Assembly: GCF_938039245.1 (NCBI RefSeq)
Contig: NZ_CALHVN010000002.1
Coordinates: 1 to 64,000, forward strand
DNA length: 64,000 nt
Direction: 5' to 3'
Source: an uncultured Campylobacter sp.
GTDB taxonomy: Bacteria; Campylobacterota; Campylobacteria; Campylobacterales; Campylobacteraceae
Position 1 is the stretch's first letter, and the number at the start of each line of letters is the position of its first letter. The notes beneath the pieces were generated by a model. The model was not told the DNA's origin. It made no database searches and was given only the letters and a program-made list of their open reading frames with translations. Below, piece after piece: positions 7,103-16,859 of this stretch. The translations under genes were made by a program, and so were the position numbers.

Positions 7103-8664
7103 TGTTAGACAATATGTCAGTTCAAAAACGCGTGATATTAGCGACCGTTTTATCTTTTATCTTTTTTATCGCTTACGATCATTTTTTTATTCCTAAAAAT
7201 TTGCCGCTAGATCAAAACCAAACCGTGACGGCACGGCAATCGAGCCGAGCAAACGCCGCTCCGAGTGCAAATACCGCATCAGGCGCTAGCGCTCCGCAAG
7301 CCGTAGCGACGCAAAGCCGCGAGATCGCCGTGATAAAGGGCGAGCACTTTGAGGCGCGCATCGACGAGCTAGGCAGGATTTCTAAATTTTATCTAAACGA
7401 CGAAAAATACAAAAACGCCGATGGCAATCGCATCGAGCTAGCCGGCGCCCAGCCGCTACCGCTTGAAGTACGCTTTAGCGACAAGGCCTTAAATGAGCAA
7501 GCTTTTAAAGTAGCCTACGCGAGCGACGTTAGCGAGATAAATTTAACTAGCGAGCCAAAAAGCATAGTTTTAACACAAAATTTGGAAGGCTCTAGCGTAA
7601 CCAAGAAAATCACGTTTTATCCAAACGGAAGCTATGATCTAGACCTTAGCGTGAGCGCGGGCGAATATTACGTGACTCCGGGCTTTCGTCCAAGCGTCGC
7701 TATCGACAGCTACACCGTCCACGGTGCGTTACTTAAGCATAATGACGGCAAGCTAACTATCATCGAGGACGGCGACGTAGATGCAACCGAAAGCTTTAAC
7801 AACGTAAACATAGCCGCAGCTAGCGACAGATACTACACGGCTTTGTTTTTTAAATTTGACGGACTTTTAAATCCCGTAGTTTCAAAAGACGGTGCGGGAA
7901 ATGCGGTGATATTTGTAAAAGGCGAGCAAAATTTTAAAGCTAAAGGCTACATCGGTGCCAAAGACCACGCGACTCTAAGCCAGATAAACGAGGAGCTCGT
8001 GGACGTCATAGAGTATGGCTGGTTTACCTTTATTGCAAAACCGATGTTCGCGTTTTTAAATTGGCTTTACGGCTACATCGGCAACTGGGGCTGGGCGATC
8101 GTCGTGCTAACGCTAGCTATCAGGATCGTGCTTTTCCCTCTTACCTACAAAGGCATGCTATCGATGAATAAGCTAAAAGATCTGGCGCCAAAAGTAAAAG
8201 AGCTGCAAGCCAAATACAAAGGCGATCCGCAAAAGCTAAATATGCACATGATGGAGCTATATAAGAAAAACGGCGCAAATCCGATGGGCGGCTGCTTGCC
8301 GATACTTATGCAGATACCGATTTTCTTTGCGATTTACCGCGTTTTGCTAAACGCGATCGAGCTAAAAGCGGCGCCGTGGATACTATGGATACACGACCTT
8401 TCGGTGATGGATCCGTATTTCGTGCTGCCTATTTTGATGGGTGCGACGATGTTCCTTCAGCAAAAGCTCACGCCGACCACGTTTAGCGACCCGACGCAAG
8501 AAAAGATAATGAAATTTTTACCGCTTATCTTTACGTTTTTCTTCGTGACATTCCCTGCGGGACTTACGCTTTACTGGTTTGTAAACAACCTCTGCTCGGT
8601 CGTTCAACAAATTTTCGTAAATAAACTCTTTGAAAAGCATAAAAAAGCGGAGGTAAAGGTCTGA
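7102..8664 (+). CDS. yidC: Membrane protein insertase YidC
   Basis: 520 residues. N-terminal membrane anchor (residues about 9-29, VILATVLSFIFFIAYDHFF), a periplasmic beta-rich domain to about residue 310, then the conserved five-helix insertase core: WFTFIAKPMFAFLNWLYGY, NWGWAIVVLTLAIR with the functional Arg, the cytoplasmic loop MSMNKLKDLAPKVKELQAKY, and MGGCLPILMQIPIFFAIYR. It inserts membrane proteins alone or with SecYEG. Start GTG 7102 is chosen because AAGGA lies six bases before it. One-base overlaps with yidD before and jag after indicate tight coupling. Confidence 0.97.
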   Translation: MLDNMSVQKRVILATVLSFIFFIAYDHFFIPKNLPLDQNQTVTARQSSRANAAPSANTASGASAPQAVATQSREIAVIKGEHFEARIDELGRISKFYLNDEKYKNADGNRIELAGAQPLPLEVRFSDKALNEQAFKVAYASDVSEINLTSEPKSIVLTQNLEGSSVTKKITFYPNGSYDLDLSVSAGEYYVTPGFRPSVAIDSYTVHGALLKHNDGKLTIIEDGDVDATESFNNVNIAAASDRYYTALFFKFDGLLNPVVSKDGAGNAVIFVKGEQNFKAKGYIGAKDHATLSQINEELVDVIEYGWFTFIAKPMFAFLNWLYGYIGNWGWAIVVLTLAIRIVLFPLTYKGMLSMNKLKDLAPKVKELQAKYKGDPQKLNMHMMELYKKNGANPMGGCLPILMQIPIFFAIYRVLLNAIELKAAPWILWIHDLSVMDPYFVLPILMGATMFLQQKLTPTTFSDPTQEKIMKFLPLIFTFFFVTFPAGLTLYWFVNNLCSVVQQIFVNKLFEKHKKAEVKV

Positions 8665-9788
8665 TGCGAATAGAAGCCGAAAATTTGCAAGAAGCTTTTA
8701 AGAAGGCTGCCGAGGAGCTGAACTGCTCCGTTACCGAGCTTGATATCAAAATTTTGCAAAACCCGAGTGCCGGCTTTTTGGGATTTTTCAAAAAAACGGC
8801 GATCATCGAAGCCGTAAAAGAAGGAGCGCAAAAAGAAGCAAAAAAGGCTCCTCAAGCCGCTCGCAAAGAAAACGTAAATGAAAAAAAGAAGGAGTTTAAG
8901 AAAAAGGAAAGCTTAGGCGAGGAGCAAGGTTGTCAAGACGATAAAGAGAAGAAAAAAAATCATAAAAATCGGCACGAACATCACAAGCCCCAGACGATCA
9001 AACAAAATGAAACAAGTGTGGCAGACGAGCCGAAATTTGTCGAGCCGCACGTTGAACCGCAAGTAAATGAGCCTCACAAAAAAGAGCGACCAAAAAAAGA
9101 AAGCGGTAAAAATATCCTTGATCACTCAATCATTGATACCTTTAATAAAAACGATTTTTACGAGGGTGAGGATAAAGCGGGAAGCAGCGAAAAATTTGAC
9201 TCGCCGGCTTCCGGCGGCGAGGCGAATTTGATGCAAAACGCGTCAAATTTAACCAAAAAAGAAAAACAAGACTCTCGCGCGGATCGTGGCTTGGCTCAAA
9301 AACAAAAAGAGCAAAAACAAAAAGCCGACATCGATAAAGCGCTACCTGAGATAAAGCAGGGCATAGAAAAGCTCTTTGGCGGAAATTTTTTTACGATAGA
9401 TAAAATAGACGTGCGTAAATTTGACGACGATACCGTAATAGTCGAGCTTGACGGCGAGGATGCGGCGCTACTTATAGGCAAAGAGGGCTACCGCTACAAG
9501 GCGATCTCGTATCTGCTTTATAACTGGATAGGCTCTAAATACGGTCTTAGCGTACGCCTTGAGATAGCTCAGTTTTTGCAAAATCAAGAGGCCGCAATCG
9601 AGCAATATCTAAAAAGCGTAATCGAGCGCATCGAGGAGACGGGCAAGGCAAAAACAAAGCATCTAGACGGCGTTTTGGTTAAGATTGCCCTAGAAAAACT
9701 GCGCGAGAAATTCCCCGACAAGTACGTCGGCGTCAAGTCAAACAGCGACGGACAATACGTGGTCGTAAACGATTTTATAAAAAAATGA
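8664..9788 (+). CDS. jag: Jag / KhpB RNA-binding protein
   Basis: 374 residues in three parts. Residues 1-52 form the Jag_N domain (MRIEAENLQEAFKKAAEELN, ending GFLGFFKKTAII). Residues about 55-225 are a long low-complexity linker, very rich in Lys, Glu and Gln. Residues about 235-374 hold the KH domain, with LLIGKEGYRYKAISYLL as the GXXG-type RNA-binding loop, and an R3H-like end. KhpB/Jag binds RNA and is linked to cell division and envelope growth in other bacteria. The linker is longer than in most homologues. Overlaps yidC by one base and mnmE by four. Confidence 0.93.
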   Translation: MRIEAENLQEAFKKAAEELNCSVTELDIKILQNPSAGFLGFFKKTAIIEAVKEGAQKEAKKAPQAARKENVNEKKKEFKKKESLGEEQGCQDDKEKKKNHKNRHEHHKPQTIKQNETSVADEPKFVEPHVEPQVNEPHKKERPKKESGKNILDHSIIDTFNKNDFYEGEDKAGSSEKFDSPASGGEANLMQNASNLTKKEKQDSRADRGLAQKQKEQKQKADIDKALPEIKQGIEKLFGGNFFTIDKIDVRKFDDDTVIVELDGEDAALLIGKEGYRYKAISYLLYNWIGSKYGLSVRLEIAQFLQNQEAAIEQYLKSVIERIEETGKAKTKHLDGVLVKIALEKLREKFPDKYVGVKSNSDGQYVVVNDFIKK

Positions 9789-11104
9789 ACGACACCATAG
9801 CCGCCGTTGCTACCGCACACGGCGTAGGCGCGATCTCTATCATCAGGCTAAGCGGCGCAAACGCCCTTAGCCTGGCTCTAAAACTCACTAAAATTTCTGC
9901 TCTCGTCCCGCGTTACGCGACCCTAACTAAAATTTACGCCGAAGACGAACTCATAGATGAAGCCTTGCTTATTTACTTCAAGGCTCCGCATAGCTTCACG
10001 GGCGAGGACGTGGTGGAGTTTCAACTCCACGGCGGGCTAGTGGTGGCAAATTTGATCCTAGGCGAACTTATCAAAAAAGGCGCCAGACTCGCGCGCGCAG
10101 GCGAGTTTAGCAAACGAGCGCTCATAAACGGTAAGATGGATTTTAGCAAGATTGAGGCGATAAACTCGCTCATAAACGCAAAAAGCGAGGACGGCGCAAA
10201 GATTATGGCTCGCACGATGAGGGGAGATTTGGCTAAATTTACGAACGAGATTCGCCGCGAACTCGTAAAAACTCTGGCATTCGTGGAGACTAGCATTGAT
10301 TATGCCGACGATGATCTGCCCGCTGATCTGCTAGAGAGCATCAACCAAATGCTAAAACAAAACAGCGCCAAACTAGATAAAATCGTCGCTATAAGCCAGA
10401 GCAGAAAAGGGCTGCTCGAGGGCTTTAAAATCGCGATAGTAGGCAAGCCAAACGTCGGCAAAAGCTCGATCTTAAACTCGCTTTTGTCTTACGAGCGCGC
10501 GATCATCAGCGACGAGGCGGGCACGACTAGAGATAGTATCGAAGAAGCCCTAAAAATCGGCACTCATCTAGTACGTATCATAGATACCGCAGGTATCCGC
10601 AAAAACGCGGGTAAGATCGAGCAAATCGGCATTTCGTATTCTCTGCGAGCTATCGAGGAGGCCGACGTCATCTTGGCTGTTTTTGACGCTTCGCAGGAGG
10701 CTGATGAGCAGGATAACGAGATTCTGGAGCTTTTAAAAAACTCGCAAAAAAAGATTTTTTACGTTTTAAATAAATGCGACCTCGGCGTTAAATTTAGCGC
10801 TCCCGCAGGCGCGATACAAATTTGCGCCAAGCAAGGAACGGACGAGATAATAAATAGTCTAAAAACCTATCTAGATGCTCAGGAGACGAGCGAGATATTG
10901 CTAAACTCCGCTCGTCAAATTTCATGCTGCGAGGCGGCGAGCGAGGCGATAAAAAGAGCGTTAAATTTACTCGCCCAGTCCGAGCTTGAGCTTTTTGCTT
11001 ATGAGCTAAATACGGCAATAGAGCAAATCTCGTCGATCACGAAGCCGTTTGAGAGAAGCGAAATTTTAGACGAAATGTTTAGCAACTTTTGTCTGGGCAA
11101 GTAG
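9785..11104 (+). CDS. mnmE: tRNA uridine-5-carboxymethylaminomethyl GTPase MnmE
   Basis: 439 residues, normal length. N-terminal folate-binding domain (TIAAVATAHGVGAISIIRLS; LHGG), helical domain, and an inserted G domain with G1 GKPNVGKSS at residues 220-228, the GTTRD loop, DTAG and NKCD. The C-terminal FCLGK holds the conserved Cys. With MnmG it modifies U34 of certain tRNAs. Last gene of the rpmH operon, joined to jag by an ATGA overlap. The 285 bases after it hold no supported gene. Confidence 0.96.
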   Translation: MNDTIAAVATAHGVGAISIIRLSGANALSLALKLTKISALVPRYATLTKIYAEDELIDEALLIYFKAPHSFTGEDVVEFQLHGGLVVANLILGELIKKGARLARAGEFSKRALINGKMDFSKIEAINSLINAKSEDGAKIMARTMRGDLAKFTNEIRRELVKTLAFVETSIDYADDDLPADLLESINQMLKQNSAKLDKIVAISQSRKGLLEGFKIAIVGKPNVGKSSILNSLLSYERAIISDEAGTTRDSIEEALKIGTHLVRIIDTAGIRKNAGKIEQIGISYSLRAIEEADVILAVFDASQEADEQDNEILELLKNSQKKIFYVLNKCDLGVKFSAPAGAIQICAKQGTDEIINSLKTYLDAQETSEILLNSARQISCCEAASEAIKRALNLLAQSELELFAYELNTAIEQISSITKPFERSEILDEMFSNFCLGK

Positions 11105-11389
11105 CGAGCTTATTTTGCAAAATCCGTAGCTTGCTAGAGCTTATCTAGCTTTAGCAGAGCCCGCGTTTCAGCCAAATACCAATCTTGCTAAAATGAAAGA
11201 GCGTAGCACGCCTAACGAATAAAATTAAGAAAAAGTAAAACGAAAAATGCGGTAAATTTGCTCGCCAAACTCGTCCTAAAACTACGGCTAATTTACCCTA
11301 CGCTCATTTTTCGATTAAATTTGGCCGAGTGTCCGGCGCGAAACTCGTTAAAACTACTAAGCGCGAATAAGCGTATAAAAAGGAAAAAT

Positions 11390-11959
11390 ATGAATCCGTT
11401 TAAAATTTTGATTTTTGCGGTTGTCGTAAATTCGGCTTTTGCCGGCGACGCATCAAAGGATGTAAATTTGACCGCAAATGCCTCTCGCAACCAAAAAGAG
11501 GTAAAAATACTAGAGACGCTTTGCGGATCGATTTTGCCCTTTAGCATAGCTTCATGCGAGCAACTAGCGGACAAGCGTTTGGACGAAAGCAGCGCATTTT
11601 ACGATAGACAAAAGGGTCTAGCGGCGCTGCAAAAAGTCTGCGACTCGAAGGACGAACGCGACTCAAAGTTGGCCTGCGCGGAGCTAGCGTGCGAGTCTGG
11701 CGATGGGCGCAAATGCCTAAACGCCGCTAAATACTATCAAACGCTACTTAGCGTTGACGAAAAAATGTCGGCGCTTTTTAAAAAAGACTGCGACGAGCGC
11801 GGCGGGACGGATTGTTTGTATGCTAAATTTTTTGATAAGGCGGACGAAATGGGTGTAACCAAAACGTATTCTTGCAAGATAAAAAAATATCTCAAAATGT
11901 CGTGCGATGCGGGCGAAAAAGAGGGCTGCAAGGAGTTTGAAAAACTGCGCGGGCTTTGA
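11390..11959 (+). CDS. Exported cysteine-rich protein, Sel1/Hcp-like
   Basis: 189 residues with a signal peptide (MNPFKILIFAVVVNSAFA). About ten cysteines in the mature part are arranged in pairs within short helical units: LETLCGSILPFSIASCEQLA, LACAELACESGDGRKC, CDERGGTDCLYA and MSCDAGEKEGCKEFE. This spacing is that of the Helicobacter/Campylobacter cysteine-rich Sel1-like (Hcp) proteins, whose repeats carry a disulfide bond. Periplasmic or secreted; partner unknown. The frame is open 44 codons further upstream, but the ATG at 11390 has AAAAGGAAAAAT before it and starts a proper signal peptide. Single gene, followed by a terminator at 12049. Confidence 0.75.
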   Translation: MNPFKILIFAVVVNSAFAGDASKDVNLTANASRNQKEVKILETLCGSILPFSIASCEQLADKRLDESSAFYDRQKGLAALQKVCDSKDERDSKLACAELACESGDGRKCLNAAKYYQTLLSVDEKMSALFKKDCDERGGTDCLYAKFFDKADEMGVTKTYSCKIKKYLKMSCDAGEKEGCKEFEKLRGL

Positions 11960-12019
11960 GCTGCGAGATAAAATTTAATGCAAAATGCGGTTTTTGCCTA
12001 AAATTTGAGCTACTTGCCA

Positions 12020-12043
12020 AGACCCGCACCCCAAAAATGCTAA
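12020..12043 (-). repeat. Fragment of the dispersed intergenic repeat
   Basis: These 24 bases match, with one mismatch, the reverse complement of 41148-41171 inside the large composite repeat. The shared core contains AGACCCGCACC and AAAAATGCTAA. It is the smallest copy in the window and lies just after the Cys-rich gene. Confidence 0.7.
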
Positions 12044-12048
12044 TTTTT

Positions 12049-12072
12049 ATTCGGCTAAATTTAGAGCCGAAT
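12049..12072 (+). terminator. Terminator after the Cys-rich gene
   Basis: ATTCGGCT / AGCCGAAT form an 8-bp perfect stem with an 8-base AT loop, followed by TTATTCTT. It lies 90 bases after the stop at 11959. Confidence 0.6.
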
Positions 12073-12270
12073 TTATTCTTAATTAAGGGTTAGGCGCTTT
12101 TAAATCGTTTAGTTTTGTAACGCGGCGAAAATATTACAAAAAGCGGTAGTATAAATTTGCATGCGGCGTCAAATTTTACCCGTCAAATTTGCCTCGTTTT
12201 CGTCCCTTTGGTTTATCAAGTTTTTATGCGAATTTAAGTAAAATCAACCAAAATTTTTTAAAGGCTAAAA

Positions 12271-14460
12271 ATGGACAAAGCTACCGTAAAAGCGCACAAA
12301 ATCAGCGACGACGAATACGAAAATATACTTAAAATCCTAGGCAGAGAGCCAAATTTGCTCGAGCTTGGGATATTTTCTGCGATGTGGAGCGAGCACTGCA
12401 GCTACAAGTCGAGTAAAAAGTACCTAAACGGCTTCCCGACTAAGGCGCCGTGGGTGATCCAGGGTCCGGGCGAGAACGCGGGCGTCATCGACGTCGGAGG
12501 CGGCGTCGCGGCGGTGTTTAAGATGGAGAGCCACAACCACCCAAGCTTCATCGAGCCTTTTCAGGGCGCGGCAACGGGCGTGGGCGGGATACTGCGCGAC
12601 GTATTTACGATGGGCGCGCGAGTTGTGGCGAATATGAACTCGCTGAGATTTGGCGAGGTGCGCGGCGAGAGCGAAAACGCGAAAAAACAGCGCTACCTGC
12701 TAAAAGGCGCGGTCGCGGGCATCGCTCACTACGGCAACTGCATGGGCATACCTACTATCGGCGGCGAGACGACGTTTGATCCTAGCTTTAACGGCAACAT
12801 CCTAGTAAACGCATTTGCGCTGGGGCTTTGTAAGGGCGACGAGATATTTTACGGAAGGGCCGAAGGTATCGGCAATCCCGTGATCTACGTCGGCTCAAAG
12901 ACCGGCCGCGACGGACTTGGAGGCGCGGTGATGGCGAGCGATAGCTTTAACGACGCGAATAAATCCCTGCGTCCGACCGTGCAGGTGGGCGATCCGTTTG
13001 CAGAAAAGCTGCTGATGGAGGCGTGCTTGGAGCTATTTAACACGGGCTACGTCGTAGGCATCCAGGATATGGGCGCGGCGGGGCTAACGTCTAGTAGCTT
13101 TGAGATGGCCGGACGCAGCGGTAGCGGTATGAAGATGTATCTAGACCGCGTGCCTATGCGCGAGACTGGCATGACGCCTTATGAGCTAATGCTAAGCGAA
13201 AGCCAGGAGCGTATGCTCATCTGCGCCAAAAAGGGCTGCGAGCAAAAGATACTTGAAATATTTAAAAAATGGGATCTAGACGCCGAAATCATCGGCGAGG
13301 TAACAAACAGCGGCGTGATGGAGCTTTATTGGCACGGCGAGCTAGCGGGCGAGATACCCATAGCGCCGCTTAGCGAGGCCTCTCCAGTGCTTAACCGACC
13401 GACCGCGCGCCCAAAATACCTAGACGAAATCAAAAATTTACAAATTCCTGAGAGTGCGGATAATAAAACCGCGTTTTGGAAGCTGCTTGGCGAACCTGAG
13501 GTGCTAAACAAGTCGCTAATCTACGATCAATACGACGCAAATATCCAAACAAATACGATCAAACAACCGGGGCTTCTGGGAGCTGCGGTTATCCGCGTGA
13601 AAGAAACTGGTAGGGCGATCGCGATGGCGGCGCAGTGCGACCCGCGGGCGAATTTCGTCGATCCTAAAATCGGCGCGGCTAGAGCGGTCGCGGCGGCCGG
13701 ACGAAAGGTCGCGATGAGCGGAGCGACGCCTCTAGCCATCACCGACTGCCTAAACTACGGCAATCCGCAAAATCCGGAGGTTATGTGGCAGTTCGCACAG
13801 GGCTGCGAGGGTATCAAAGAGGCTTGCCGCGAGCTAAATACGCCCGTCGTCAGCGGCAACGTGAGCCTATATAACGATACCGAGGGCGTGAGCGTCTATC
13901 CGACACCGGCGATCGTGACGGTGGGCGTAAACGAGGACGCAAATGCGAGCCTTCCGAGCGTCTTTACGCGCGCCGGCACGGCGATATACCTGCTTGGCGA
14001 GACGAAGGGCGAATTTGCCGCGTCGCTTTACGCTAAAGCACTATTTGACGCGGTGGGCGGCGAGCTAGCAGCGGTGGACTATAAAAAAGAGCGCGCGCTG
14101 TGGGATTTGGTCATCGAGGCAAATAAATCGGGCGCGCTAGAGTTTGCAAACAGCGTAGGCGTGGGCGGCGTAGCCATAACGCTAGCAAAAATGGCATGCC
14201 TAAGCGGGCTTGGCGCGGAGTGTAAATTTGACGTTAAAAAGCCAAATTTCATCTTTGACGAGAGCTTTTCGCGCGCGATCGTCGGCATAAAAGACGAGGC
14301 TAAATTTGAATCTCTAGCCGCTAAACACGGCGTCAAATTTGAAAAAATCGGCAGCGTGGGCGGAGATAAATTTAAGCTAAACGATATTGATGAAAAGCTA
14401 AGCGATGTGAGCGAGGTTTATTTTAGCGAGTTTGCCAAGATTATCAAGCAAGAAAGCTAA
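12271..14460 (+). CDS. purL: Phosphoribosylformylglycinamidine synthase subunit PurL
   Basis: 729 residues, the small (SmPurL) form that works with separate PurQ and PurS. It converts FGAR, ATP and glutamine-derived ammonia to FGAM in purine synthesis. Visible signatures: MWSEHCSYKSS near residue 40, GGGVAAVFKMESHNHPS, GGIQ-type Mg/ATP motifs such as GVGGILRDVF, VGIQDMGAAGLTSSSFEMA, and VSGNVSLYN in the second half. An adjoining 5' region (12073-12270) has TAAAAT at 12239 and RBS-like AAAGG before the ATG. The following unknown gene begins immediately after the stop. purQ and purS are not in the window. Confidence 0.97.
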   Translation: MDKATVKAHKISDDEYENILKILGREPNLLELGIFSAMWSEHCSYKSSKKYLNGFPTKAPWVIQGPGENAGVIDVGGGVAAVFKMESHNHPSFIEPFQGAATGVGGILRDVFTMGARVVANMNSLRFGEVRGESENAKKQRYLLKGAVAGIAHYGNCMGIPTIGGETTFDPSFNGNILVNAFALGLCKGDEIFYGRAEGIGNPVIYVGSKTGRDGLGGAVMASDSFNDANKSLRPTVQVGDPFAEKLLMEACLELFNTGYVVGIQDMGAAGLTSSSFEMAGRSGSGMKMYLDRVPMRETGMTPYELMLSESQERMLICAKKGCEQKILEIFKKWDLDAEIIGEVTNSGVMELYWHGELAGEIPIAPLSEASPVLNRPTARPKYLDEIKNLQIPESADNKTAFWKLLGEPEVLNKSLIYDQYDANIQTNTIKQPGLLGAAVIRVKETGRAIAMAAQCDPRANFVDPKIGAARAVAAAGRKVAMSGATPLAITDCLNYGNPQNPEVMWQFAQGCEGIKEACRELNTPVVSGNVSLYNDTEGVSVYPTPAIVTVGVNEDANASLPSVFTRAGTAIYLLGETKGEFAASLYAKALFDAVGGELAAVDYKKERALWDLVIEANKSGALEFANSVGVGGVAITLAKMACLSGLGAECKFDVKKPNFIFDESFSRAIVGIKDEAKFESLAAKHGVKFEKIGSVGGDKFKLNDIDEKLSDVSEVYFSEFAKIIKQES

Positions 14461-15420
14461 ATGATAATCTTAAACGGCTTTAAAGAGATAAATTTTGATC
14501 CGCGCCTTATACCCGGCGCCGAAAAATTCGGCAAAAATCCGGATAAAATAGACTTCGATAAAAACGCGGCTTTACTCGGTTGTATCGGAGCTTGTAAATT
14601 TGAGCTGTTTAACGTCAAAAAGGAGCTTATTTGGGAGATAGGCGGCGATTTTTTACATTTTGCCTTTGTGCCAGGATGCGCGCAAATTTGGCTGGTTAAG
14701 AAAACTAGCGAGCTTGCGTGCGAGCTTTTAGTCTATGACTACGAGCGAAATTTGATCGCTAAAGAGGAGCTTGACGCGCTTAGATCCGGGGGCGCGTTAG
14801 TTTGGGTAAAGCCGCTAGGCACGGCGGTCGCGGTGGAGTTTGATTGCGGCCCGGACGGCTTTAGCGGATATTTAGCGCGGCTTGAAAACGGCAAGATAAA
14901 AGCGCTACCTTACGGCGAAAATGTTTTTTTATCGCTCTTGGACGGGGAGCAAGCGTTATTTATGAGCAGTTCAAAAAATCTCGCCTTCATCGCCCGCGCG
15001 TCCGACCTAAGGCGGCTAAGGGAGATAAATTTCGACGAAACGCAGCTTGCGCGGTCTTTAGACGGCGAGTTTTTGCTAAACGGCATTATCCCGCTTAGCC
15101 GGAGCGTCTGGCTGGTAACTAGCGTCAGTTTTGCGAGCGGTTATCGTCATTACGTATTTGACGCCCAAAATTTGCGTTTTATAGACGAGGCGGCGATAGA
15201 GGGATTTTTGCCTTATGCGCAGGAGTGGGGTTACGTGCGCAGCGAGATAACAGCGCTAAAGCTAATAGACGATAAAATCGCTGCATTTTGGGACAAAATC
15301 ACGAAAAACGTTACGAAAAAAAACAAAGAAACGCAGATAATTAGGCGCTATTTTACGGCCGGTTTTGCGGACGTCGTAGCGCAAATTTTAGCCGCCGTAG
15401 AACTTGGAGACAAGAGATAA
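14461..15420 (+). CDS. Unrecognised protein, paralogue of the gene at 15522
   Basis: 319 residues, cytoplasmic, no recognised family. The sequence alternates short beta strands with aromatic and acidic turns (FELFNVKKELIWEIGGDF, AQIWLVKKTSELACELLVYD, LLNGIIPLSRSVWLVTS, RHYVFDAQNLRFI), which suggests a beta-propeller-like or WD-type repeat build; this is inference from pattern. It starts at the base after the purL stop, so it is probably expressed with purL, with no obvious functional link. A frameshifted paralogue follows 100 bases downstream. Confidence 0.75.
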   Translation: MIILNGFKEINFDPRLIPGAEKFGKNPDKIDFDKNAALLGCIGACKFELFNVKKELIWEIGGDFLHFAFVPGCAQIWLVKKTSELACELLVYDYERNLIAKEELDALRSGGALVWVKPLGTAVAVEFDCGPDGFSGYLARLENGKIKALPYGENVFLSLLDGEQALFMSSSKNLAFIARASDLRRLREINFDETQLARSLDGEFLLNGIIPLSRSVWLVTSVSFASGYRHYVFDAQNLRFIDEAAIEGFLPYAQEWGYVRSEITALKLIDDKIAAFWDKITKNVTKKNKETQIIRRYFTAGFADVVAQILAAVELGDKR

Positions 15421-15521
15421 AATCTAGCGTTTGTGAGGCGTCCGGCTATTAGCGCATGGCATATAGCTTAAGCCGCGCCGCGCGATTTTAGCGGCTAATT
15501 TTACTAAATTTAAGGCGAAGT

Positions 15522-16629
15522 GTGATAGTAATTAGCGATTTTACCGAGCTTGACGGCGATCCCAGCTACGGCGGTATAAATGCTGCCGATTTTGGCGCGA
15601 GTAAATTTTGCTTTAGCGTAGGTGCGCTAGCAAAGCTGGTCGCAGTCTGGGGCGACGAATATGAGGACGAGGAGCCCGGTTTTAAACTCTACGGCTTTGA
15701 TCGCAAGCTAAAATTTAGCCTAAATGAGCCGATAATCTATGCTAAATTTGAACCTCGCGCGGCTCAAATTTGGCTTGCCAGGCGAGATAGCGCAAAACGG
15801 ATAGATATTTTGATTTACGGTTACGGCGGCGAGCTGAGGGCAAATTTAGCACTACCTGATGAACTTGAAAATTCAGGCGTCTGGATGGATGAGCTGCCGC
15901 AAACGGGCGGTATGGCCGTAGGTCTTGGCGCGGGGCAGGACGGCTCTAGGTCGTTTTTGTTGCAGGCAAACGAGAGCGGATTAAATTTAACCGCCAAGCT
16001 CGAGGACGATTTTAGTTTTTTGTTCGTTACGGCCGGCAAAAAGGACGAGCGCGGAGGAAACTACGCGCCTGATGATAAATTTGGCAAAGAGCTAGAAGAC
16101 GCGTCAAAACGCAAATGCCAAAACGAGCAAATGCGCAGGCAAAAATGCATTTTGGGCGGCAACGCAAAAGAGCCCAAAAGTCAAATAAGCAATCAACCGC
16201 GCGATCTAAAAAATAACTTCGCGCGCGAAGCGGTGCTGCTAAATTTATACGAGCAAGAAATCGCCGTATCAAGCTATCCGCAGCTAGAGCAGCTACGTAA
16301 ATTTAGCTTCTGACGAGATCGTGCTAGACGGCGAGGCTCGCGGATTTATGCTAGGCGGTATCGTGCCGCTTAACGACCGAATTTGGGTCGTGCGCGACGA
16401 CGGATATTTTAGCCACTATCTTTTTGACGCGAGCAAATTTGAGTTTATCGCCGAGATCGCTCTGACGGGCTTTGAGCCTAAAATAGACGGCGCAGGCGAG
16501 ATAACGTCGCAAATTTGCGATTTAGACTGCTTTGAGGGCAAATTGATATTTACGCGCTACGAGCTAGGTGAGCCGGATCGCTATTTTGAAGCGGACGCAG
16601 CAAAGGTGTCGGCGTTTATGCAAATTTAA
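15522..16629 (+). pseudogene. Paralogue of the preceding gene, split by a frameshift
   Basis: Two adjacent reading frames together match the gene at 14461. The first (15522-16313, GTG start, 263 residues, MIVISDFTELDGDPSYGG) covers the N-terminal two-thirds. The second (from about 16311 to 16629) continues with DEIVLDGEARGFMLGGIVPL, matching LDGEFLLNGIIPL of the paralogue. The break is at 16305-16313: removing one base around 16310 in AGCTTCTGACGAG joins ...LRKFSF to DEIVLDGE in one frame. The first part also carries a charged insertion (about residues 175-245, rich in Lys, Gln and Asn) absent from the paralogue. It is either a recent pseudogene or a sequencing error. Confidence 0.75.
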
Positions 16630-16859
16630 AGCCGATTTCGTAAGCTTAAAGACTAAAATTTAAGCCGTTTTAACGTTTTTGAGGCGAACTTAAAATTTAA
16701 TAAGTTTAAAAAGGCTAAAATTGAAGCTAGCCTAATGCTTTTAATCAAATTTAGCAAGCTAAATTTGGACGGCTCAAAGCCGAATAATCAAAAAAGGAGA
16801 CGAAAAACAAAACGGCTTTAGGCGCAAACGAATTTATAAATCAACGAAAGGAAAAGTAG

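Noticed and set aside
11258..11389. Upstream extension of the Cys-rich exported gene
   Set aside because: The ATG at 11390 has the ribosome binding site and a signal peptide; the extension would bury it.
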